Assembly: GCF_021155765.1 (NCBI RefSeq)
Contig: NC_060112.1
Span: forward strand, 19,468,001-19,532,000
Direction: 5' to 3'
Length of the DNA stretch: 64,000 nt
From: Diprion similis
Taxonomy: Eukaryota; Arthropoda; Insecta; Hymenoptera; Diprionidae
In this document: positions 51,521 through 64,000 of the stretch, piece by piece
Layout of the letters: every line of letters begins with the position of its first letter
Numbering within the stretch: the stretch's first letter is position 1
Translations under genes and position numbers: made by a program
Notes under the pieces: model-generated
Told to the model about the DNA's origin: nothing
What the model saw: only the letters and a program-made list of their open reading frames with translations
Databases searched by the model: none

Positions 51521-52225
51521 TTAATTATAATGTAAACTTGGATATAGGTATATCAGTTAAGTAGCGCCTAGGATATTATTTATCAATTTCACTTCAGTTC
51601 TGAGTGGAATCTTAGTAGAGCAATGTTGAAATATTCTGAGTAATTATATCAATTTTTGCTCAATTCTATACATCTTTCCACGAATGAAAATTACAGTGCA
51701 AAATTATCGTTCCACGGCCGATTTATTACGACAAAATTGGGTTCACACTTATTGTATACTGAATACATGTAACCTGTTGATTTTGAATGTAAATAATCTA
51801 ATAAAATTTAATTATTCGAAAAAATTGAGAATATGTACATTGTACAACCACACCTTTTGTTGTCAGACCGATGAAATAGCGTTTAAAAAATTCTATACTC
51901 ACGTTTACATGATGTATTTATGATATTGAAGAAATGACTCGGTGACTAATGCTAATGATATATTTCTTTATAAATATATTCTTTCCAAAATACAGTTAAC
52001 AGTCGATTTTTCTATTCTGCTAACTCAACTGTTTTGCGATAGAAATGTTTCAACAGTAAATCATACATTTCGCACCAATTTTATATAGTATAAAATCACA
52101 GGAGTCTATATTTATGAATACGTGTCTGATAAAGTTTTTTTTAAAGAAAAACGTACATTCCTTTACTGCAAACGAGAGGTGAAAAATATACAGGTCTTAA
52201 TATGTTATATTCTTTCTGAAACTTT

Positions 52226-55061
52226 TTATTTTTTATTTCGCTTTTTTTTTTTACTCAGACTATTGGTTGAGACTGAACCCAAAGCCATTGAGCTCATTTC
52301 GTCGGTGACGTCCATTACCTCTGCTGTATTGCTGTTCAGTTTTACATCAACTTCGGGCGGATTCTCTTCGCATACTATTTTTATCATTGGTCTATTGGAA
52401 AACCTTTCTGAAACTGAAAGTCCACGAAATATACATTAAACGGCGTTTCGACAGTAAATCAGACTCGTGAATACGTATATTTTGCAGACTGGGTGTGACA
52501 ATGAAATTGATTTGCAAAATAACTAATTTCTTAGATGCAAATACATCATGGTTAATCTTGTGAGTGTTATATTTTACCATGAAAATAGCGAAAAAGAAAT
52601 CATAACTAAGCCAATTCACCTGAGGTGCTCTCTAGTAGATCAAATAGTTTAAAATTGTGAGATTTGTTATCGCCTCCCGCAGCAAACATAAATGGACTAT
52701 TTGGGCTCGCTTCCAAACATTGTAGCGCTCCTAAGTTTGTCTTTGTTTCCCATACAAGCTCTGGTATTTTATTATTGACTGCATCCCACACTTTCACATA
52801 ACTATCAGTTGAACAGCTGACTAAAAGTCCAGGACAAGAAGTACTGAGAGAAAGACCTGGAAGAAAAATAAATTTGCATATAAAGAGACTAAAAATTTAT
52901 GAACCAATGGATTGCTAAATGTTTTAGGTGAACTTTCGAAAATACCTGTTACTTCTTTTTCGTGTGCAGAGAGTAGCCACAATGGTTTATCGTTTCTGAT
53001 GTCAATATAGTGCACGTTTCCATTATCTGTACTTATCTGTGGACAAGAAAATAAGATTACATGATGAACTCTTTGATCTAGAATTTTCTTCGAATTTCTT
53101 CACTTACAAAACAATAATTGGGGTCAAAATGGTTCCATAAAACCCTTTCTACCTCACCCGAGCACTCCCAAACTTTAAAATTGGTTTCAGTTCGGCAATC
53201 AAATAGCCTTGCATTTCTGAAATTGAATGAGTTGTAATATGTTTTTATATTTTTGCCTCGTTTTTGCAACTAAGTTTGAGCTTGAAGCAGAAACATACTT
53301 ATCTCCACAGCCTGTTAGCAGATGTTGAGCTTCACTAGGATGCCATTTGATTGCTTGGACTTTTTCATTAAAGGTATTCAATTTAGTTACAGGTGTTCCG
53401 TTATCCAAATCCCATAAAAGAACAGTTTGATCCACTGAACCACTTGCCAATACATGTCTATAAGGTAAAATAAGAATGAACGGAAATTAAAGGATTAGAA
53501 ATTGCCATTCTGTAAATTGCGAACAAACTGAAAATTACTTCAGTAATATTATTGAAGACAATACAAAGTCTATTGTAATGCAAGTTCACAAGGTTGATAT
53601 TGATACAATTATAAATTACGTATATTGAAGCATAATCTGATTCTAGTAGTTCCTGATCCACTAACAACAACGTAATTTTTTCCCGAGTCCACCTTTTGAG
53701 AAGTTCTACTAGTGACTTGAAACACTAGATTTACAGAGAAACAGGCTGTTCATTTAAATATGCCACTGACTGTTTTTCATAACTTATTATGGACGTCAAT
53801 CAATCAGCATGTTACTAACGTGTAATTACAATTCCACGCTACATCTAGAACAGCATCTCTGTGTCCAACTCTCTTCTGCTTCTTCTTCTTACTCGGTTTA
53901 GAACCAAGTTTAAATACTGGTTCTAAACAGTCCACTAGATCCAAGTCCCAAACTTCAATAACGGGAGTCATATTTCCAATTGCACAAAAATTACCTTGAA
54001 AAATGTATTTCAAATGTGAATGTTAATATACAATTGCATTCCCAATCCTGAAACATTTTTTTTTACCCGGCTTTGCATCGCTGGGGTCAAAATTAAGCCA
54101 TTCCAAACACAGTGGGAATGATGGTAGTAGAATATCATGGTGACAATAAAAGGATCCCTCTGCCTCGTTGTACACTGGAAATGAAAATAAGGTGAATGAA
54201 GCAACATTTAGGAGTGATATCAATTCTCGTGCAAACATTAAATGCTCCAGTTTGGACATCAAGGGTTCGTGTGCGGCTCATTGACATTAGCGAGAACATG
54301 TTTTCTTTGGAATTGCTGGTAAGAGTTGTTGCGCATAATATAAAAGACACTCATGTTTTTATCGTACCGAACACTTCCAGAATACTGGCATCTCCTTCAA
54401 CATGTCCCATCACAACAAGATTATCATCAGGCTTGATAATATCGTCTTCTTTTTCAGAGTCCTCGTCACCACTGTCTGGTATTGTAACATACGGATCTGT
54501 TCCATCTTCGTTTATGACCGCTAATCCTCCGATATTGCAGTGTACATTACCTCCTAATCAAAAAGTACACAGTAAGTGGATTTTGTATATCAACATAAAG
54601 ACGAAAATAGGATACAGAAATGTGACAACATCTACCTTCTTCGTCGTACTTGTCAAAGTGATACTCGTCATCCTCCATAGCTTCGCCATCGGCAGTGATT
54701 TTTTCTTTCTTCGTCTTGTTCTTTTTGGAGTTTGTTGAATCTTCGTCAGAATCATCTGTACTATTTTCGACGTCTCTAAAATTTATTGAATTCACATAAA
54801 TCTTTGTAACAACGAGATTGTAGGGAAACTAAAAGTTAAACTCACCGGAGATCTGACTGAGTTTGCTTAATGATTTGCTCCAATTCCTGAGGTGTAAGTT
54901 GCACCTGAGACACGAAAGCATTTCGTCAATTATCCAGCACAAATCAATTATTCGATTTCCACATTGCCGCTACTTGCAACGCAACGTGATAACCTAACCT
55001 TGTCCGGATTCGCCGCTGCAACTCCCCTCTTTACCCATGTAACGCACGGTATGAAATTCAT
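52226..55061 (-). CDS. PWP1: Periodic tryptophan protein 1 homologue (WD40), 504 aa
   Basis: Eleven exons join in phase: 55061-54999, 54904-54846, 54775-54636, 54553-54368, 54174-54067, 53994-53820, 53457-53299, 53216-53108, 53036-52946, 52856-52620, 52413-52226 (TAA). PWP1 is a nucleolar WD-repeat protein acting in rRNA transcription and ribosome assembly, and a growth regulator downstream of TOR in flies. The N-terminus [20 protein letters not shown] and acidic KYDEEG (about residue 87) are family hallmarks. [20 protein letters not shown] and [19 protein letters not shown] precede a lysine stretch (PSKKKKQKR), then repeats with VLLWDLDNG (about 257), [21 protein letters not shown] and YVKVWDA (about 383). 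The end is an acidic then lysine-rich tail. Length matches human PWP1 (501). Start chosen as the only in-frame ATG preceding the hallmark N-terminus. Confidence 0.96.
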
Positions 55062-55317
55062 TGCTATTTTTTATTGGCGATCTGTTGCTTCCGTAGTCGT
55101 TACGTTAGGCCCTCCAAATCCAAAAAACAGCCTTCAACAAATTTTGGTTATGGACAACATGCGCGATGCCGCACGAGGCAGCATTTGATGTCAGACACGC
55201 GACCAAAGATATCTCCTTTCTATTCATTTGCTAGTCACGTTGGCAACTCTGTTTTATTGAGGTTGAGCTTCAGGCTGTTGTGAGAGTTAGAACGGTTGAC
55301 GGTTGGTACGACTGTTA

Positions 55318-55560
55318 ATGTTTTTCAAAAGCATTGCTTGCACTCTGACAAGAATAACACGAAGTCGAATATGTCGCCCTGAATCTTCATCAGAATTTGA
55401 TATTTTCATTTACTTGAGGTCTTTAAACTGTTACTTGCATAAACTTTTTACATCTGCAAGACGAGCGACCACGCAATTTGATGATTGGTATACTTTTCAG
55501 ATATGTGTAGGAGTTGCAGTATTTTTGCATAGCTGGCCACGGATTGTGTCTTTCTCATGA
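55318..55560 (+). other. Small ORF (80 aa) divergent from PWP1, unverified
   Basis: ATG at 55318, 257 bp from the PWP1 start on the other strand, stop TGA at 55558 and an AATAAA at about 55576. The peptide opens MFFKSIACTLTRITRSRICR, basic and short of acids as in mitochondrial presequences, and ends with a hydrophobic ICVGVAVFLHSW. I do not recognise it. Position and poly-A signal favour a small gene, but chance is quite possible. Confidence 0.25.
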
Positions 55561-56999
55561 CAGGGGATAGAGTTTAAATAAAAGCTGAAGCTCATTCGCA
55601 CCACTTTCGAGAAACAAATGAACTGAAAAGGTAACCATTTTCTATTTTTGTCTTTCTAGCTACGCATGCATACTAGCCAAAATAAACGTTCTCATGGCAT
55701 GAAAAAATCCGGCAATACTTACCTTAATTGTATTCGGATACGTTAGAAAAATATCGAAATATATAAAGAGATAATTACACAAAGTGAAACGCTGAGGCTG
55801 ATGTACCAATGTTAAATTATATACCGTGGCTTAACAGCGTGAATATTGCATATAATCAAAAGCTTTCAATATTCTTGTTGATTTAGAAGTAATTTTATTC
55901 ATGTACGGAATGTGAACGAGTGGACATAGTGGTACGTTCAATTGCCTGTCGCCAGGAGATGGATTGACGCAGACTGTAAATGTCAGGTATATAACGCAAG
56001 CAGAGCGAAAAAACTGGCTCTCAGAGTCTTGAAAAAAAGAAACTTGAATCCACGTGTCGAAACAATCAATATAAATACGATGGGACAAAAATTGTGATTC
56101 GTCTCTCCAATGATTTATATGCTGTCTTTAAAATTATTGACGTTTTATAATACATACATGAACTGTTCGCATGATTTATTGAAATTTTATATACCTATAT
56201 GTATATACACATAATGAAGCCATTTTGGCAGACTTAATCTACCTAAACACATTACGAAGATTGTACCCTGCAGAGTTGCTGGTAACGGTCTTACAGCCGT
56301 GTAGTTATTCAAATTGATTTTAAACAGGTATACTGCATAGACGAGAATCTAAGAGGAGTGATTTTGACAAGTTAATCGTACCGAAAATTCTATCACACCG
56401 TTGATGTACAACTAACGTCTTTACGGCTCCTGTTGCAGGGATTTGCTGTAACTAACAGCCGTGATTCGATTTTGACACGCTGACACCTTATACTTCCTCC
56501 AATTTAAAACGTCCTTCGCAAGTCTCGTCTGAGTCTTGGGGTAAAAGCAGCGGTCGTACTGGAATTTTTAAGGTGATTTTGTGAGTTTACAATTACAGGT
56601 ATATAATTTTTTTTAATTCACAACTCTTACTGCGAAAAAGATACGGACATTTCTGCGCAGCAAACTCACTCACTTACAATTAGATCGATTCAGTGGCACA
56701 GGCAAAAAATTATTCAAGACTTTTATTCATTACTCATCGGTAGTTGCGAAGGTTCTGCCGTGCATCTATTAGATAAGTTAACTCCATATCCGTAATGAAG
56801 CTTGATGAATACATGAATATATTTTTGTCAAGCATCAATGAAGTTTGTCTAGAAAGAAGAATAGAGACGATCGCGCGTTGATGCGCATGCGTAATTTACA
56901 ATTACATCAAACTTGACTGTGGCCTTGAGTTGGTTCTCAGGTTTAAGTGAATGAAAAATTTCAAGTGCAGTCTCGGGTAGGTACCCTGGGGAGAAAATG

Positions 57000-57130
57000 T
57001 GTGGAATTTCATACCTGTAGCTCATTCGTGTATCGCCATTCATGCGCGTTTCTTACCCTCCGTCAGTCCTGGTTGGTCGGTCGTTCGGGTCGGTCGTGGT
57101 TCGCGCTTTGCCTCGTTGCTGAATTCGTCA
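57000..57130 (+). promoter_or_regulatory. Possible transcription start region
   Basis: A locally GC-richer patch with GGTCGGTCGTTCGGGTCGGT and an arthropod initiator-like CGTCAGTCC at about 57060, in an AT-rich surrounding. Direction and target gene are unknown; a gene running right out of the window is one option. Confidence 0.2.
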
Positions 57131-60100
57131 CGTGAATGGAAATAGTAAATTACAAACTGTTTCAATTACTTAACAGAATACACTGCAGAGTTCCAAGCAT
57201 ACAATGGTACAACGTGTTTATAAGTGTAAAATTATTGATCCCACTGTGACAACCGTTTCAGTGAGTGAGTGAAAAACTGTTGATTGAAAAACAGAGACTG
57301 AGGAAATTTCTGTCTCTTATTTTGTATTATTATCATTATTGTTATTACTATAATTCTTTCACTTTGAACTCGACGGAACGAAATTGATAATCATGAGTAG
57401 AGTTTAATCAGATTAGGTAATTTAGTTTTGGTAACTTGTTGCCTCCAAACATTTTCGCGCTTCAAACGATATCAATCTCGTGCATTAGATATAGTCCATT
57501 ATATCAAAAAGTGCTGTAGGCAGTAATCTATCATTGTCGCTCCCGCTGGACCCTAATATAGTTACTATCTGCGAAATGCACTGCGAACTTTGCTGCTCAT
57601 TTAATACTGAGTTTCTCTATATGGGGTGCAGGCTTATTATCAATTGACAACTGTTGAATCGCCTCACGGATTATTCGTAAAATCACGGCCAGCTTTGGCT
57701 CTCTTTCTCTCTTCTGAAGTGCTAGAAAAATTGCGTTAGAATCTCGATACCGCCTGCAGTGAGAGTGTGAACACGATTCAAGACTACGGTGGAAGTGTAC
57801 TTGTAATTGTAAGTTGGATTTCAAGCTTTTTGCCCGTCGTCGGATAGAAAATATTGGACGGCGAGCTCTCCGTTCGTTTGCACCTGTACTTTTGCCTGGG
57901 TATGGAAGATTTTGGCCGGTAGCATCTTCCGTCCAATGCAACACGTGAGTCTTGCTATACTTACAATGATAGTGTTTATTTTTTTAATTGAACCATTTTT
58001 TACACGTTATTTTATTCGTCACTTTCGTTCTCGCCGAATCCCGTGTCACGATTCTTAAATGTGACGTAGATGCTTTATGGAATTCATGCACCGCCTCGTA
58101 AAATTATCCTAATGAAATATGTCAGGAAACAGGGTTTGAAACAGGGTTTACCAGTTGTCGAGTCTTTCGAAGAGAATCTCTACCGAGAGAATGCTTGAAG
58201 TGAAATTCCATCTTTGATAAATTGAAATTCCAGTAGCAACACGGCTTTGCACTTAGGTTGAGTATGTCTTACTACAATTACACGTATGAGATGCGAGTGT
58301 CTGCACGAATTCCCTTCCTCTCTCCGAACGATCTCATGCCGCAATGTGATACGCCAATTAATTCTATTGTACGACGATATTCTGGATCCTTGTCGTACGG
58401 TGTTCACAACGAAATTCACAGTCGAGCCTCTCAAACTGCTTCTGTCCTCTAACGTGTTACCGTCGTGAGGACAAAGCTTCAGTGAGACGTCTGTCCGGTC
58501 AATGGGTGCACGGGAAATCTGTTGCCCCGTTGTAGGGTTATTTGCATCTCCATTCGTCCATTAGTTAACAATTTAATTACTAGCCAGTGTGACCCGTTGC
58601 TGCGGGTAGCTTCAGGGTGTACGGTGTCACATCGTTTGAGAGGAACTTTCCATCCACTATCGAAACACCTTTTCACATCGTCCAGGGTTGTCACATGAAG
58701 CTCGTTGTGTTTCATCATTCGTAAAATTCTATGCGAAAAGAGCTTTTCTTTCATCGGTATATCGCATGTACGTACCTAGTGTAATTTTTGTACAATCCCT
58801 GGATACTGAGCGATATTATTTCTTCTCCGCTTATTCTCTGGACGATGAAGAAAAATGTATATTTCTTCGCGTGCGCCCACATAAATTTCGGTCGCGTGAA
58901 AAATTGTAAACGTTTTCGCACGATCTCGGTTCACATCTACACAATATGTAACTTGCCAGAGGTTTACGAGGTCGTACGGGGAGAGAAAAAAGTTTTTATT
59001 AGTAATCATCCTTTCTTATTTTTCCAAAGTTGTTTGTCGACATTATTCGAATGACATAGAAATGAATAAATAAAATCACTACTCGGTATGTTCGTCATTA
59101 CAGTAAAAATATTTGGCAAAGTTATAAAAAAAAAAAAAAATACGACAAAAGTTGAACATAATTATTATACGCTACCAAGCAAAGGGCTGAGTTGGCGCTT
59201 GTTATACATATAATGGTGCTAATATAGCTCATGTTCCAATTATCGGCCATCATTCCGCATTTCCCTTGTGCAGCCCTGCTATGAAGTGGAGGCCAGCGTA
59301 AGTCTCTTGTAAAGGGCATTTCCATTAGCAGCATATATTGGAGTGGGAGCTTAGTGTGGCTAATTTACCAGTCAGGGCTGGAATCGAAGGGAAATATATA
59401 TATGTACGTGTGTAACAAGGCTGATTTAACGAATAACGCTACCCGCTCACGTTTACTTGCTACTAAGGTTCTTACTTATTCTGACTCGTAACAAGTTTCA
59501 CAGCGTTCCACTGGGGTGTTCGTATCCCAATCGAATTATCGATTAGCGTAACGAACGTTATTGAATAATAATGCCAGGTGAATTTGTCATGTCATAATTT
59601 CAGTTTTGGATCATAACAATGAATAAAAAAAAAAAAAAAAAAACTTTCAGTGGGAAGTCGCGATGCATACTTACGATTTACTATCAGACACGATTCTGTT
59701 ATTGCTGCAAGTTTCTGATTTTGTGTCGCGTCGATATCTATGATAGGATATGCATTCGTTCGTTGCAATCTACAGACTGGCTCAACTGCAAAACCCTTTC
59801 GCTAACTGTCTCACCTTTCCACAGTTTGCCAATCTTGACCCGGCTCACGATTCGTATGTCTAAATGATACTCACAGAATTTACGATTGCGAAGAATTTTA
59901 ATGAATGGTGGACCATCTCCCCTTTGCATCTTGCGTACCCCTATACCTATGTATCTCACGTGATGAAAATTTCTCGAGCTGCTTGAAACGGATGAACACT
60001 TTGAAATTGGATTCCTAACCTAGACTAAATTCAGCGTATAACGTATAACACGCCTGTAACAATATGCCTGTACATGGATGTTTGCTTTGTGTTAACCTGT

Positions 60101-63100
60101 TATACCTGCTTATGTATTAGCACGTCTATACGTAGGTACGCTTGAGTGTAAATATACACATGCCGGCTGGTGCTCGTTGAAACAAGAGGCTTACAGTTGC
60201 TTTGATATTCTGCGTGCGTGGAACATAATTCGAGATATATATCTAAATATTAGACGGGTGATAAGGGTTCGCAATAAATTGTCGCACGTATGCACCTTTC
60301 GTGGATGTAAGTGAATCCGTGGCTTGAAAGCTTGGCTTTCAAAGATTTAGTGCCATGATCGGATTATCACGGAAGAGGAAGTAGTGGGACTATTCCCGCA
60401 TAATTTTATCCGGACGATTCGAGATACGCGTAAGCCGGCTGCCAAGTTTTTTCGCGATCAAATTGAACAAATACTCAAGTCTTATCTCATTAATTGTAAG
60501 ACGGACCACCCCGACGATTGATGTTTCACGATTTCTCAACAATCCCGCCGAGTTGTTTAATCAAACAAATTGAGCATCATTCACTACCAATAGGCGATAA
60601 GCTGGGCAGTGTTTTCACCCGCAAGGAAGATTGAATCGCTACAAAGTACCACAGGATGAAGAAAATTGATGAAGTGCACGTTGCAACGGTACTTTCCTTG
60701 GAAACGTATCCGTGTTTGTAATGGATTTACTAATCGCATCCTCAGACGGATTCTTGAAAACAAAGCTAGGATTGGATCCAGATAACGAACGATATATGGT
60801 TAGCTACGGAATCCTGAGTGCTTTATGAGGTTGCAAAGATTTCAATTGTGCACTTTGCACGCATTGCTATTTGGAGTAAATATTATATCATCGAATACGA
60901 TTTTAAATGTTGTTTTTATATTTCGTGCCCAGCAGTTGTTTGAAGATGGGGGGTCGAACGCATTTTATTTACTTCCAAAATGCAGCCTATACGTACAACG
61001 AAACCCTACGTTGTACGTCTGTCCGTTGAATGTATAAAACCTATTTTGCAAAGGTTGTTGTTTGTTTGGTAAAAAAAATATTGACAAATAGTAATTTCAC
61101 GCGACAACATATCCAAGTATGAACCTTGTGTAAACAGGCAGGAAGAATCCTCTCACATGTAACATTGATATTTTTATTCCACCAAGCGGAAAATATTGTG
61201 AATCGAATGTGATTTTGCCAGAGGAAAGAATGAAATAAATAATCGACTGAAAGGTGGAAAACGAAAACCCAGTGTGATCTGGGCGACGATTTGGGCTGTC
61301 GGGTGAAATGTCATTTGTCTTTAATAAAAATAAAAATAAAAAATTCTCTCGCTACGTTAGGTTGCTATATTTGCTAAAGTCAATAAAATCTTCTCATGTG
61401 TATTGTCAAATAATTGACACACCTTCCTACATCGATATTCGTACAGCAAAAGTTGTATTTTCAAGCCCTCCACTTGGTAAAATTCTGTCGTATTCTGTCT
61501 TACATCGACTTTATACAAGCCTGAAGAAACCCCGTGGTTACATTCTCATTATCGAAGGCAAGGGAAGTTGATTAATTAATTGACGTAACGGTAGCCTGCT
61601 TACAAGTTGTGAATAATCGAATCCAGCTGCAAAATTGCAACTGATATTAACTTTATCTAATAATATAATTGCGAGAGAATTCCCAGTTCTCACGCAACTA
61701 CGACGAAGTGACATGAAGTTAGACGACGAGGTGAATATATTGCATCATAATGGCAAATATTTCGACCGGTACTTATTCACGTACACTACCGTAGGCTTGT
61801 GAGTCAATGAGGAAGAATTGTAGTCGATCGTTGCCGGTATAACAAGGTTTCAAAATCAAATTTCAAGTCGACGTTGAAATCACTTCTTTTTTTACCTCGA
61901 AGCTGCCTGGCCTGGGGGATTGTTGGCTCTTTATTGCTTTTACGGAGTATGCCAAAGTGTTCGAAAACCATAACCACCTAAACAGCCTTCAGCCTTTTCA
62001 GTATATCTATACCCAGGTTTTGACTGTGATTATCCGGATGTGCGAGCTTCCTTGCGAAGAGCTTTGCATGCAGCCCGTGCTTCCTGTCGTTCTTTATTAT
62101 CGATAGAATAGAGGAAAATCCAAGCTTGTGATAACGAGTTGTCACAGATCATCAAACTACGAAATATAAGAATTTGAATGATTACCGGCGTGGATTTTCA
62201 GGGCACATTGTTGCAACAGTTCGCGCGAAGTATCAGTCACGAGTGACTGTAAGATTTTTTAGCGTACGTTCTCGAAAAATGGAAACAAGTGATAAAGTTG
62301 GAGTGAGACAGCAGCTTTTGATGAAACCAACACTCTAACCCGTTATAAATGGCTGTTCCGCGAGTGACAATATGATAAGTGTAATATTGAGTCGAGCAAA
62401 CAAGGTCTGTGAGGTTTATAACGAAGGGAAAATGGTGTCTTCGGGCGGAAAAGAAAGGTTCATTATTTATGCCGAGAAAACTAATTCCTCGAAGAGCACT
62501 TGAACTTGTAGGTCGTATTGTTTGTAAAAAATGTATTAAGTTGCAAATGGAAAAGCCTCGGCATTTCATGCTGGTTGTCGTTTTGTTAGCTCGTGTTTCT
62601 CTTAGAAACAATGGAAAAGTGTCGGTATTCTTTCAATTGCGCCTTACACAGTTATTCTCAACGAACTTCACCGAGATTTTTATATAACACTCCGCTAAAA
62701 CGTGCCACTCGCTTTCTAGCGAAAGTACAAAGTTTTCATATAACATCACGTATTTTAGCTCATTTCAACTTCGTTTTTATTTCTTGTCTGAATAATTGTG
62801 AGTTTGAAATACGATTTCGAATGGAATCATCCTCGACTACCTCGATACCCAGGGTAGCTTCACGTGTCTGCCGTCGACAAAATTTTTTAACCGTATAATT
62901 ACAACCAAATGTTGAATTTCACTGTTTTCATGGATAACTCATTTTTTCTTTCTTCGATGAGATCCTTTGGTTCACCAATTTCACGATTCCGAATGAAGAC
63001 TCACTGAATCGACGGTGTTTTGTCTCGAATTTCGGTAAAAACGTGTTGCTGATTTTCGTTTTCATAAAAATCAGTGACGCCGTAGACTTTATATAATTGA

Positions 63101-64000
63101 GATAAATTAACGAGATACTCTTGACTCGACACTGCTGGGATTTCTCCACATTTATCGTTAGACACGAAGCGAGTCGCTCAGCAAATTGCGTGTTCTGGAA
63201 AAGTCGACGGACTTCGTCACGGGCCTTGACTTATTCGATATCATCTGCTTTACTATTATAAGAGTTACGTTGCTACCGGCATTCGGAGTTGATGAATATT
63301 AAGACTTTTAATGGGGTAGCGCCCTTCTCCCTTGAGGATTAGCGTCACGCTTAGCCTCCCCCAACTGGCGACGTAAGTCCGCAAAGTAATTACGAAACAC
63401 AATCGCAATAAAACAGCTCATTTCGGATTGCGTATATTGCATGCGAGGGCGTAATTGCCCGAGATTAATACGACGAGGATGGAAAAGAGGAGAGTATAAG
63501 CACCGAGCAAAGACTGTAGAATAAATAGATGAAGCAAGGAGGAGCCAATTAATGCTTGTACAGTTTGCCCTACCATACGTATAGGTATATTAGCCAGCGG
63601 GCACGGAGTCTCTGCCTCGTCTTTCGACCGGCTGCGTTTTACCCAAGAATCAAGATACGCTTCTTTCATCGTACTAAGCAGATTTGTTCAGCATCGCTGG
63701 GTATTCATCGGGTATTTGTAGCTGCAATTTTCCCCGGTTAAGGTCATATTGAAGGGTACCTCATCTGTCACGAAGTGTATTATTTATAGAGCTTGCAGGA
63801 ACTCGGAATTTGAATTTGCTAAAGTTACGGAAATTCGTGACACGTGTCGGCAGAAATTTTTTTCGAAAAAGGATAACGCAAAACGTATCAGGCAGCCAAT
63901 TTAGCGAAAAGTTGTAAGACAAGAAAAATTTATTGGGATCTATTTCAGTCGGTTTTATGCGCAATCGTGTTGTCGTTTGGTATTCCGGAAATATTCGATT

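Larger units (their letters stand above)
48306..52225. other. Region between convergent RYBP and PWP1
   Basis: Presumably 3' untranslated sequence on both sides. It holds a poly-A tract at about 48926, a MITE (49354-49487), a 76-bp triplicate (51063-51290) and a TA/TG-rich tract at 51445-51520. No convincing coding sequence. Confidence 0.6.
55062..64000. other. 9 kb with no convincing coding sequence
   Basis: Many ORFs of 60-124 codons occur on both strands but none has family resemblance, good start context or matching splice partners. Contents that stand out are an 80-codon ORF near PWP1 (55318-55560), a GC-richer promoter-like patch (57000-57130), a 600-bp patch open in several frames (58150-58770), and poly-A runs at about 59128 and 59624. 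The region may be intergenic or the intron of a gene beyond the window. Confidence 0.5.

Noticed and set aside
54196-54738. 180-codon plus-strand ORF
   Set aside because: Antisense to PWP1 exons 3-5, which are firmly supported on the other strand.
63418-63669. Hydrophobic minus-strand ORF of 83 codons
   Set aside because: A membrane-like stretch alone is weak evidence; no start context, homologue or partner exon was seen.
1-64000. tRNA, rRNA or CRISPR features
   Set aside because: No cloverleaf with an intact T-loop, no rRNA-like segment and no regularly spaced repeat array were found by eye; a tRNAscan-SE run would settle the tRNA question.

Overview
The window looks like arthropod, most probably insect, nuclear DNA. 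It is AT-rich and the genes are split by short GT-AG introns. Predicted proteins are closest to insect family members, and there are many short fold-back (MITE-like) repeats. Protein character suggests a hymenopteran, but that is inference. Five multi-exon genes were joined by hand and keep reading phase at every junction; a sixth is cut by the left edge. Junctions were read by eye and may be off by one or two bases.

Left part (1-29 kb): three tandem paralogues of an alcohol-forming fatty acyl-CoA reductase (FAR), all on the minus strand. FAR-A has only its first exon in the window (447-604). FAR-B (12717-16902) and FAR-C (22516-26848) are complete, each 525 codons in 8 exons with the same intron positions and phases. 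The spacers are rich in inverted-repeat elements and hold no confident gene.

Middle (29.9-48.3 kb): a large minus-strand gene for the WASH-complex subunit FAM21/WASHC2 (12 coding exons found, start exon not found) is split by an 8 kb intron. Inside that intron, on the plus strand, lies a three-exon gene for a 102-residue secreted eight-cysteine protein that reads as a single-domain von Willebrand factor C (SVWC, Vago-like) peptide. It is not visible as one long ORF. Divergent from WASHC2 is RYBP/YAF2, a Polycomb-associated zinc-finger protein (47564-48305, two exons).

Right part (48.3-64 kb): a 3.9 kb spacer with a 76-bp triplicate and a MITE, then PWP1 (52226-55061, minus, 11 exons, 504 aa), a WD40 protein of ribosome biogenesis. 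The last 9 kb has no convincing coding sequence, only a promoter-like GC-richer patch and low-complexity runs.

The FAR cluster would supply fatty alcohols for wax, cuticular lipid or pheromone synthesis. WASHC2, RYBP and PWP1 are unrelated housekeeping genes, and the SVWC gene is a likely immune or stress-response gene nested by position only.
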